Shown here: positions 55,114-64,000 of the stretch, piece after piece | How positions within the stretch are numbered: the stretch's first letter is position 1 | How the letters are laid out: each line of letters begins with the position of its first letter | Source: Nemertoderma westbladi | Lineage: Eukaryota; Xenacoelomorpha; Nemertodermatida; Nemertodermatidae | Assembly: GCA_032718475.1 (NCBI GenBank) | Contig: JAUCBJ010002501.1 | Location: 1-64,000, forward strand | Length of the DNA: 64,000 bases | Direction of reading: 5' to 3' | Translations under genes and position numbers: made by a program | Notes under the pieces: model-generated | The model's database searches: none | Seen by the model: the letters and a program-made list of their open reading frames with translations, nothing else | What the model was told of the DNA's origin: nothing

Positions 55114-55524
55114 ATGCAAGATCCATGCATGATTAGTATTAATTCATTCAGTCATATGTGGAATCAACTTCAGGGTATCAATAATGAATTTATATGGGGA
55201 TATAAAAATTCATTTGAAGTGTCATGGGTGACACACTTGCTTTTTTTATCTTTATTATGGTGGTTGATTATTTGCAGCGAATTTCTCAACATAATACAGA
55301 TGGTGTGGAAATACAAACAGACTGTGGTAGTAGCTGCCAGTAGTGCGAGAAAAGCGCCAATATATTTATTGGACCTAGACTTTGCTGATGATGATCTGTG
55401 TTTAAAGTCAGCAAAATTGGATGGTGCAAAAGCAGCATTCATTATCAGTGTATTTATAAATGCTATGAATTCCAAAATTCTGATTGTAAACTTGGATTCC
55501 CCCCAGCAAGTCTTTGACTGTTAG
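55114..55524 (+). pseudogene. Worn RT fragment, copy C
   Basis: The same as 39597-40007, with LLDLDFADDDLCL and NSKILIVNLDSPQQV. No other RT motif is readable. Confidence 0.6.
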
Positions 55525-56010
55525 AGTCTTCATTAAAATTTTGGTTGAAGTTATTGATCATGTAGTAGACTTCAGAAGTCAACATATTTTTGTAAACATT
55601 AGCGTCTTGGGGCTTTATAACAGCCCTTTTTAGTTTCTTATTTTAGAAAAACTACATCCCTTGAAGATTAAAACACCTATATGGGTCTAAGGGTCACAAA
55701 TACAAAAACTGAAAATATTTTGTCGAGATTTTTTTGTTACTAGATGTACGGAAAATGCTTTATTTGCAGTAAGTGCAGAGAGCATTGAAATTTACAAGTA
55801 GTGAAAAACATAAGCTAGACTCATCACCAAAACCGACCACAACTACCACACTGCTATGAAGGCTCAGGATATATGTACCAATTAATATGGTTTGCGTTTA
55901 AGTTAAAAAGTCAAATAATTCGGTCGTTGATAGATCGTGATCCACCAGCTTCCAAGGTGGGGGTGGGACCATCACAGGTCAAATGCGAAGTGACATTTAG
56001 TAACTGCGCC

Positions 56011-56037
56011 AACAGAGGTTTAGCCAAACCTCTGTCG
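56011..56037. repeat. Hairpin, copy C
   Basis: ACAGAGGTTT and AAACCTCTGT around TAGCC-type loop sequence. The stem is slightly shorter than in A because of a base change at the foot. Confidence 0.75.
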
Positions 56038-56039
56038 GT

Positions 56040-57697
56040 CATTGCTTGATGAGTGCAACACAACTAGAGTAAGGCAACGATTCTAAACATTTTTTTAAAT
56101 TCCATGCACTTCACTATTTTTGAGAAGATGAAAAATGTTGTTAACATATGTAATATGGCTTCGTTCGCATTCATCATGTGATTTTGGGTTGACAACACTA
56201 TAGGCAGAGAGTTTTGCCATCGTAGTAATCTTTACACGGGTTCACATATGAAGATGTAGTTTGGCAAATGTCGCAATAGGTTAGCTTTGAAGAGATCAGG
56301 GAATTATCTATTCAAAACAAAGTTAAAAGTTATTACCAATTTTGGATAACCCAAAAACGATAAAAATAAAAAAATTCTAAAAATCTTCAGGCTAGGGTTC
56401 ATCGCCCATGTTATGGGGTTATAGAGAATTATGGTGCATCGCCGGCTTTACTTATTTAAAGGCAGGGGTCAGTCTTTCCAATCAATTACTTTATATTGTG
56501 TCATAAGTCAATAGCGTATTGCTATTGTTACTTAGTTGTTATGTCGCATTAGAATAATCAATGGCCGTTCATAATGGATTATATTACCAGTAAAGTGTTG
56601 CGGTACAACGCCATCCTTTGTTATTACAAGAACTATTAATTCCTTCAAAGCCAATTAAATACGTAGCTATAAGTCTTTATTATAGTATTATTAAGTCTAG
56701 TATTGTTGTAAAGAAAGAAATCTCTCAGTTTTGAATTTCAGAAATGCCCCTCAAAATTATTAATGTACTATTTCAATAAAATACTAATTTGATATTGATG
56801 GACCTATTTTATTTCTTTATTATTACAGAATAACCTTAACACCTTAATAAAGAAATCCAACCCTAAAGACAGTAGTTGCGATGTTGTGAACCTCAAACTC
56901 TGCTAAGTATTCAATAGAGGATCATATCAAATGAATGAATAACACCTGTTCAGTTCCGTATCTTACATATTATATTTAGTTACCAAAAATATTTAATAGT
57001 AATTTATATCAAATGTAATTACATAAATGATGTAAATTCTATGATGATTCATATTAATATAGATTTGAAGATATAACTTACTACTACTACTACTACTAAA
57101 CACTACTGACATAAATGTATGCAAATGTCAAGTCATATCATATTGTGAATAAAATTGCGAAATTTTTTTCGTAATAACAATTTTCATAAAATTGTCCTTC
57201 ATATTTGCGAAAAAATGTAGTGTTACTGAAATAATAATTACCGTATAATATTTTACAATTAATTTATGTTTGTCAAATGCTAATAATTGTGTTATTAGTA
57301 CAAAATAAAGTGGCTAACACAAAGGTTTTGTATGGATATCCCACTCAAATTATCTGAAACCGGAAACAAACTGGTCAACCATGTGTTAGGGGTATAAAAT
57401 TAAACTCCCTATCTCATGAACGTAAATATCCTTCATGCTTTTATGATGGTTTAGCATTTGCTCATCAACATCAAAGGAGATCCTGCTAGAACTTAACTGT
57501 ATTTCAGTAATAATTGTTTTGGTAGTTGTTCTCCTATAACAACATCATACAGCACAAAGCAATTAATTCAATTCTTGTAAGGAGAATATTATAAATATTA
57601 TTATCCCGCACAATTCCTGTTTCAAACGATTTATAACCAACTTAATTATCACTGGCATTGGATTTTATATTGTGACACAAATGCTCTACGACTACTA
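56040..57697. other. Non-coding spacer of unit C
   Basis: Matches the spacer of B without the 2.3-kb insertion. No supported gene. Confidence 0.6.
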
Positions 57698-57935
57698 CTA
57701 TCGGCATGCTGCATTGCAGCTGCATTATATATATTACATTTATATTAAGAATGCTGTGTCGGCATGTCGACAAAATTGCGCAGCCGAAACTCCCTATCCG
57801 CATCTTCAATACCATTCATTGTCCTTTAAGAGGCGTCTGGGAGAAAGTCATGAGCTGTCCGTGCTTGCGAAAGTCATGGGGGGAAGGGAGTTGTGGCGGT
57901 GCAAATTTGTTGATAAGCCGGCATATAATTCTTAA
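57698..57935. repeat. Rearranged non-LTR 3' tails, copy C
   Basis: The same foldback of two RTE-like 3' ends as at 44589-44826. Confidence 0.6.
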
Positions 57936-58831
57936 TGCACGCTGCATTGGGCCTGTCAATTGTGGATTGCATGGTGGCGACAAAATGTGGGACTGTGCTG
58001 TGCAAATCTTTAGTTTGTTTAGCACTGTTCGAATTTATAAGTTTGTCTTACAGTGTTTCATAAGATAATTAATTAATGTAGAGAGTACGGAGCCCCTAAA
58101 GGGACATTTAAAAAAAAAATGTTTCGTTAACTCGTGCGAACGACTTACTAAGTCGTGCGAACGACATACTACTGTAAGTCATGCGAACGACATACTAAGT
58201 CGTGCAAACGACTTAACTCACTCGTGCGTAAGACTTAGTAACTCTTGCTTTAACTACTTACTTACTTACTACTTACTTAACTACGACTTACTAACTTTAC
58301 TTTGATAGGCTAAATAATACTGGTAATAAAAGTACAACCTTTTTAGCGGAATTTTCAATTCAATCTACAGCATTGTTGTTGATGGCATTATTGGTTGAAA
58401 ATACTATTATCGATGTCTGAACGTGCTCTGTTAATATTGACGTCCTTTAACTTAGGCTGACAATACAACCGACATATTGTAGCAAATTATAATATATTTA
58501 ACACATTAATTTTATTGTAACTAAGTCACTGAATTGCTGTATTATCTACGGTCGGGGCTGTTAGATAAGCTGATTATAGTGTCAGGTGTAGTTGCTGTGT
58601 TGCTAAGCAACATTCCCATCTCACTATTGTATCGAACAGCTGTAGTCGAAATCTCAGGTTTTGGGGGGAGGTGAGATAGGTCCTACTATTTAGAGTGTTG
58701 TACAATATTGTGACTCCACCACAATATTCGATTTAAATAAAGTACGTACCCGTATTTCACTTTCAGGCTCTCGTTTCAAATTTCACTCATTCGCTTACAC
58801 TCGTTCTTAATAAAATTAATTCGAATAAGTA

Positions 58832-59104
58832 ATGCGTAACATCCCTAATGAAACCAGTGGGTGCATTGATGGATATACCCGGAAAATGATTTGGTTGAAC
58901 ATGTATAACACCAACAATGACAGTAAAGTTATCGGGGGCTACTTCCTGGAAACGACAACTGAGAACAAGGGTGCTCCGCGGATTGTTCTTGGGGATTTTG
59001 GAACAGAAAATGTTCGCGTTCGAGACTTTCAGAAGTTCATCCGCAGAGATCACACTGACAATATGCAACAGACCTGTTACATCGATGGCGCGAGCACAGC
59101 TTAG
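58832..59104 (+). pseudogene. Integrase-core (rve-type) fragment, copy C
   Basis: 90 residues: GCIDGYTRKMIWL with the first Asp, NNDSKVIGGYFLE, DFGTENV, FIRRDHTDN and DGASTA, then a stop. It is the closest of the three to the family consensus at the first catalytic site. The third acidic residue is still missing. Confidence 0.62.
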
Positions 59105-59317
59105 GATAATTTCATTATTTAGTTTTAAAGCAGATTAAATTAGTCCGTATGTTAGGCCTAAGTTAAAGTACGTCGATATTAACAGAGCGCGTTCAGCCAT
59201 TGATAATAATATTTTCAATCAATAATGCCATCAACAACAATGCTGTAGATTGAATTGAAAATCCCGCTAAAAAGGTTGTACTTTCATTACTAGTATTATT
59301 TAGCCAATCAAAGTAAA

Positions 59318-60205
59318 GTTAGTAAGTCGTTCGCACGAGTTACTAAGTCGTTAGCACGACTTAGTATGTCGTTCACATGACTTAGTGAGTCGTTTGCATG
59401 ACTTAGTAAGTCGTTTGCACGATTTAGTAGTCGTTTGCACGACTTACTAAGTCGTTTGCACGACTTACTAAGTCGTTTGCACAACTTAGTAAGTCGTTCG
59501 CACGACTTAGTAAGTCGTTCGCATGACTTAGTAGTCGTTCGCATGACTTAGTAAGTCGTTCGCACGACTTAGTATGTCGTTTGCACGAGTAAGTTAAGTC
59601 GTTCGCACAACTTAGTTAAGTCGTTCGCACGACTTAGTAAGTCGTTCACACGACTTAGTAAGTCGTTTGCACGACTTAGTATGTCGTTCGCACGACTTAG
59701 TAAGTCGTTCGCACGACTTAGTAAGTTGTTCGCACGACATAGTAAGTCGTTCGCTCGACTTAGTAAGTCGTTCACACGACTTAGTAAGTCGTTTGCACGA
59801 CTTAGTATGTCGTTCGCACGACTTAGTAAGTCGTTCGCACAACTTAGTTAAGTCGTTCGCACGACTTAGTAAGTCGTTCACACGACTTAGTAAGTCGTTT
59901 GCACGACTTAGTATGTCGTTCGCACGACTTAGTAAGTCGTTCGCACGACTTAGTAAGTTGTTCGCACGACATAGTAAGTCGTTCGCTCGACTTAGTAAGT
60001 CGTTCACACGACTTAGTAAGTCGTTCGCACGACTTAGTAAGTTGTTCGCACGACATAGTAAGTCGTTCGCTCGACTTAGTAAGTCGTTCGCACGACTTAG
60101 TATGTCGTTCTTACAGGGTTAGTTTAAGTCATTCTCTCGACTTAGTATGTCGTTCGCACAACTTAGTAAGTCGTTCGCACGACATACTAAGTCGTTTGCA
60201 CGAGT
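59318..60205. repeat. 21-bp hairpin array, expanded
   Basis: About 42 units of AAGTCGTTCGCACGACTT plus AGT or a variant (TATGTCGTT). Each unit folds as AAGTCGT/ACGACTT around TCGC. Internal segments repeat at a 232-bp offset (for example 59667 onward and 59899 onward), so blocks of units were duplicated. Long open frames on both strands here are artefacts. Confidence 0.93.
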
Positions 60206-60249
60206 TAGCGAAAAAAAAAAAATTTCAATGTCCCTTTAGGTGCTCCGTA

Positions 60250-60966
60250 AGTAAGTGTAAGATAATAATATAAATTGGAGATGAGCTGTTGCAACTGTAA
60301 TCAATGATGTAATGTAAATTGTTTTGTTCAGAAGTGGAAAAAAATGAGAAAGAGCGTCACCAGGGGTTGAAGATAATAAGTGTATGTAGAAAAATATTAC
60401 ACGAAAATATTACAAATCTTAATGATATTGTATCAAATTTTAAAACATATTCTCACTGGTAGTTTAGGTTAGCCTCATCACTTTTTAGGTTTTTCTATTT
60501 ATTAATTATTTTTAACTTAGAAAATTTTTCTGGGTGATGATTCTGATTTACTATTTTCACTTTCAAACTTTTCACTTTCCAGTGGTAGAGAGGCTCTGAG
60601 ACCAACTTGTGCTGGAAATATATTATGTCACAAACGCAGTCCACAGCACCTGGTGGTATTTCCCCAGGGTGCCAGGAATAAAGGAAGATTATGTAGTTGT
60701 TATTATTATTTACTGGTAAACGAGTAGGTACCGGTAGCCTAGCTTTGGCAGGAATACTGATAATGAAACACAGTCTGGCAGTACCTAACAGTAAACGACT
60801 CCGATTCACTGCCTGAATTGAATGTGTGCTGTGACATAAACTGAATGTGTGCTGTCGCATATAATGAAAATTGAGTTAATTGCTAATAAGCCACTCTATA
60901 CCACTGGACGTGTATATACTGTTAGCCTATGTTGGTTGAACTGCAGCATCATGAGTGGCCGCAAAT
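60250..60966. other. Non-coding stretch in unit C
   Basis: Mirror of 2346-3046. No supported gene. Confidence 0.6.
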
Positions 60967-61450
60967 AGTCTAATGTTATTGTGGGCATGAAATCAAAGAG
61001 AAATGGAAAACAGATAAATGTCCAGTGTGCTTACAACCACTTCCACCGCCGGATTGCGAACCTACTCTGCTGCTATCGAAATCTGGAAATTGCTACCAGG
61101 TAGGCCTACCAGTACCACGGATTCATTAACTATATCGTGACAGCCAAAGAAGAAATCCACTGGTTTGAAACAGGTTGCTGCAGTTCATAGATCGGTAATT
61201 CCATGGTCAGAATTGGAAGGTAGTGAAAGTATAATAATGTACTATACGTAATATACCAATACCCAAACAATGCAGTACTGTTGATTTAGTGCCAGAGGTT
61301 AAGCTCAAGTGTGATAAGAACAATATTGATGAAGGAGTTACAGTTTATCACAAACTAATCAGAACATTTGTGGCGGATTTGAAAGAACGTGAAGTCAAAC
61401 ATACCATTGCAGAAAGTGTTTGTGAAGTTTATCCGTAATTTAAAGCGCAT
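60967..61450 (+). pseudogene. Decayed spliced-looking gene, copy C (best preserved)
   Basis: Block 1 (about 60974-61099) encodes CYCGHEIKEKWKTDK, CPVCLQPL and PPPDCEPTLLLSKSGNCYQ, with six Cys, followed at once by GTAGG. Block 2 (about 61173-61218) encodes VAAVHRSVIPWSELE, is preceded by ...GAAACAG and followed by GTAGTG. Block 3 (61290-61436) encodes VKLKCDKNNIDEG, then VYHKLIRTFVADLKE and HTIAESVCEVYP, then a stop, and is preceded by ...GATTTAG. The AG and GT borders look like splice sites. Family unknown; the Cys pattern suggests zinc binding. Confidence 0.4.
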
Positions 61451-61454
61451 CACT

Positions 61455-61911
61455 CACATTTGAAAGAGCACTACAGTGTTTCTAACAACCTTTTATTTGT
61501 GCTATGATTATAGAGCTAAAAGGAACAAAGACGCAAAAGACGGTGATTCAGATTTAAAGATAGCATCATGAACAAAATGCACTTCTAGTGAAGTAGAGAA
61601 TGAAGAATCGGAATATGTGTGGGGAATGATATGGCATGGGAAGGTGGTGGTTTACAAAACGTAACTTTATTGTCAGAATATTAATTCCCCAACTGCCATT
61701 GCTTGTGTGTCGGATCTTCATCTTGTCTGTGGTCATATCAGCTCCAATTCTAGCTCAAAGGTTCAAAGGCTACTTTTATACAGTAGGTTCAAAGGCTACA
61801 TTTATTATCATTATAATAATAAATAGAGCAATCTCAAGGAGATATTAAAATTTTAAATAAACCTATGATTTTTAATAAATTCCATATTAATAGTTGATAA
61901 TCTGTAAGCAG
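61455..61911. other. Non-coding stretch in unit C
   Basis: Mirror of 1300-1879, with a local duplication of AAGGTTCAAAGGCTAC near 61758-61798. No supported gene. Confidence 0.55.
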
Positions 61912-61964
61912 AAGTGGTCTAAATATAGTAGCTGGATCATGCAATCGCGAGTTTGAATCCCACT
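61912..61964 (+). repeat. tRNA-like (SINE promoter) remnant, copy C
   Basis: AGTGG...CCCACT enclosing GTTTGAATCCC, a worn B box. The same sequence is at 1238-1290 on the other strand. Confidence 0.4.
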
Positions 61965-62271
61965 AAAGATATTTATGGAAAACCAACAGTTTATTCAGAA
62001 GCCACGATAAACCAATGGCTACAGTATAACCAACGGTTTGAAACAAAAAACATGGTTTTCGAAAATATCATGGAGTTAAAAATGCACCAAATAAACTAAT
62101 AGTTTTTTCCTAAAAACTGTTGTTTTTTTCGGGAAAAACCAACAGTACGTTTTTTCAGTGTATTAAAAGGGATTTTTAATCTGTTTGTTGTTTGTATTGC
62201 GGTTAATAGTAACCCAGGTAGATTCACCATTTTGGAGTGTTAAGTCTTTACATTGAGTGAAGTAACTGACA

Positions 62272-62496
62272 CACTGACATGCCACTAATAAATAATCACC
62301 AACACGGAAAACTAATCGCGGTGATACAGCAATATGTTTAATATGGTTAATTTAACGGTTAATAACTTTTAAATAATTTAAGTTAATTTAAATAATATGG
62401 CAATGATTACGGTATGTTTAAGATATATTGCTGTATGTACCACCGCGATTAGTTTTCCTTTTTGCGATTATTTATTAGTGGTGTGTCGTCAGTGTG
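62272..62496. repeat. Long inverted repeat at the outer end of unit C
   Basis: CACTGACATGCCACTAATAA...CTAATCGCGGTG (about 62272-62336) is followed about 90 bp later by its imperfect complement (about 62424-62494). Arms are about 65-70 bp. Copy A has only one arm at its outer edge, where the mariner element lies. Confidence 0.75.
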
Positions 62497-62889
62497 GAGT
62501 GGAGTTGTCTGTGAGTAATGTTTCAGTGAACGTGAGTACATCCAAGCGTCTGTTAACTAGTGTGAGGTAGTCGAGAATATAATTAAAGTTTTTTGTAATG
62601 GTAAAACAGTTAAAGTTTAAAATTGTAAAATTGTGAGACACTTTTCACTTATCAAAATAACCACCATTAATATTGATATGATTGAACTTTGTTTCTGGGT
62701 AAATATGTTAATATAAATTAAATATATATTAAATATTGAAATACATTGTTTATTTCTGAAAATATATTGGTCATTTGCAAATAATCTATAAAATTATCAG
62801 AGTCGTTCTTTACCTTTACATTTAACTAGTGACGGGCCTAGCGGCCCGATAAGGAACCGACTTTTCATTTCAAATAAAAGAGACAACGA
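62497..62889. other. Non-coding, right flank
   Basis: AT-rich, no supported gene. A short GGGCCTAGCGGCCC hairpin lies near 62835-62848. Confidence 0.6.
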
Positions 62890-63655
62890 GCTTGGCTCGG
62901 TCTGGCATGATTGGGCACGATTCAGTTCGAATTGGCTTGATCGGCTCGGTTTGGCTCGATTGGGCTCGACTCGGCTTGATTGGGCTCGACTCGACTCAGC
63001 TCGATTCGGCTCAATCGGCTCGATTGGTCTCAACTCAGCTCGGTTGCGCTCGAATCGGCTCGATTTGGCTCAACTTGGCTCAGTCCGGCTCGACTGGGCT
63101 CGGTCCGGCTCAATTGGGCTCGACTAGGCTTGATTGGGCTCGACTCGGCTCTATTGGGCTCGACTCGATTCGATTGGGCTTAACTCGGCTCAGTCTGGCT
63201 CGACTCGGCTTGATTATGCTCAACTCGGCTCTGTCCGGCTCGACTCAGCTCAATTGGGCTCGACTCGGCTTGATTGGTCTCGACTCGACTCAGTCCGGCT
63301 CAATTTGGCGTGACACGGCTCGACTCGGCTCGATTGGGTTCTGCTCGGCTCGGTCTGAGTCGACTCAGCTTTATTCGGCTCGATTGGGTTCGACTCGGCT
63401 CGGTCTGGCTCGACTTGGCTCAATTGGGCTCAATTCGACTCAATTGATTGGGATTGATTGGGCTTCACTCGGCTCGATTTGGCTCAAATTGGCCCAGTCT
63501 GGCACGATTGGGCTCGACTTGACTCGGTCCCGCTCAATTGGGCTCGACTAGGATTGATTGGGCTCTACTCGGCTCTATTGGGCTCGACTCGACTCGATTG
63601 GGCTTGACTCGGCTCAGTCTGGCTTGCTCGGCTTGATTGGGCTCAACTCGGCTCC
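62890..63655. repeat. 10-bp-monomer satellite
   Basis: Tandem decamers GGCTCGACTC, GGCTCGATTG, GGCTTGATTG and similar variants. A longer block beginning CGACTAGG recurs at 63121 and 63545, so there is a higher-order period of about 424 bp. Frames through it (Arg/Ser/Gly/Leu-rich) are not genes. Confidence 0.93.
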
Positions 63656-63663
63656 ATTCGGGT

Positions 63664-64000
63664 GAAGACCTCGTTTTGGAATTTCGAAACCACGCTGGTG
63701 CGATGCGCGATATCGTGTTTAGTTAATAAATTGAAAAATCCATCAATTCATGTGCAACCAGTAATAAGAAATCGCGATAAATGTAATTAAATAAAAATTA
63801 TTCTAGAAAAATTTTCCTCAAAAAGTATGAAGTCTTGGCATTGGTGACGCGAAACTAGGCTAGTGAGATTCAGGATATTGCGTTTAATATAAAAATCGAA
63901 AACGCTATCGAATTCCATAAAGGCGTTAATGAAAATACTGCAACTTTTTTGAAATTTGTAAAATTCTAGAACTGGAAAAAATTAATTTCTGAACGGCGCT
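63664..64000. repeat. Diverged ~165-bp direct repeat at window end
   Basis: GAAGACCTCG...GCGATATCGTGTTTA from 63664 and GAAGTCTTGG...GGATATTGCGTTTAA from 63829 align over their length with many differences. Both contain TTCTAGAA in the second half. It could be the start of another satellite. Confidence 0.5.

Larger units (their letters stand above)
58086..60249 (+). mobile_element. Hairpin-array DNA element, expanded copy C
   Basis: The same ends and inner inverted repeats (about 58300-58450 and 59150-59310) as the other copies, but 2164 bp long because the right-hand array has grown to nearly 0.9 kb. The left array stays near 150 bp. Confidence 0.72.
51709..62430 (-). repeat. Composite unit copy C (direct repeat of B)
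   Basis: Begins inside the family 1 non-LTR remnant, so it lacks the minisatellite and RT C-terminus side. It continues to the outer end, which matches 822 onward in A as reverse complement. Offset from B at the transporter is 15519 bp. It is free of the B insertions. Confidence 0.9.

Noticed and set aside
59318-60205. CRISPR-like array (regular palindromic repeats)
   Set aside because: Units are contiguous with 3-nt spacers, no unique spacers, no cas genes, and the context is a eukaryotic transposon.
59308-60273. Long frames with SCERLTK or SRSHDLV repeats on both strands
   Set aside because: They arise from the 21-bp hairpin array; period divisible by three, no coding signal.
62797-63551. 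Arg/Ser/Leu/Gly-rich frames at the right end
   Set aside because: They lie entirely in the decamer satellite.

Overview
This window looks like repeat-dominated nuclear DNA from an invertebrate animal. It is AT-rich and packed with nested, mostly broken transposable elements of metazoan type: BEL/Pao, Penelope-like, several non-LTR families, mariner, piggyBac-type and other MITEs, and tRNA-derived SINE-like sequence. The only genes that read cleanly end to end are three near-identical copies of one membrane transporter. I see no bacterial-style operons, rRNA or CRISPR. The species cannot be named from the sequence alone.

Large-scale layout: one composite unit occurs three times. Copy A (about 822-15210) is inverted relative to copy B (about 30602-48308), so A and B form a giant interrupted palindrome. 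Copy C (about 51709-62430) is a shorter direct repeat of B. Read inward from its outer end, a unit holds: a tRNA-like SINE remnant; a decayed spliced-looking gene with a Cys-rich exon; a DNA element with hairpin-array ends and an integrase-core fragment; rearranged tails of a non-LTR family; AT-rich spacer; a worn RT fragment; a TTA-flanked MITE; an intronless MFS transporter ORF (SLC18-like) with a small two-helix ORF behind it; EN and RT fragments of a second non-LTR family; and, in A and B, a 12-bp minisatellite. Later insertions mark single copies. A has a 1.5-kb non-LTR insert and a 486-bp MITE. B has a 1.4-kb TTAA-flanked MITE, an 841-bp SINE-like foldback and a 2.3-kb insert with an E-box-bearing minisatellite.

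The palindrome loop (about 15211-30602) is a patchwork. An 11.6-kb BEL/Pao retrotransposon (15681-27327, near-identical LTRs, GGAC target duplication) sits inside a minus-strand non-LTR element. That host element itself carries an unusual 66-bp minisatellite, in coding phase, between its post-endonuclease region and its RT domain. A 5'-truncated RTE-like RT copy (29695-30655) closes the loop.

Between B and C lies a Penelope-like element (48309-51708) with RT and GIY-YIG domains, broken by stops and frameshifts, with a hammerhead-like motif near its 3' end. The left edge of the window (1-820) is the 3' half of a mariner-type transposon. The right edge is a 10-bp-monomer satellite (62890-63655) followed by a diverged ~165-bp direct repeat.

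Apart from the transporter copies, the coding sequences serve transposition, and nearly all are inactivated. The most interesting items are the intact transporter in all three copies, the integrase-bearing element with hairpin arrays, the in-phase minisatellite in a reverse transcriptase, and the contrast between near-identical LTRs and a broken BEL coding region.
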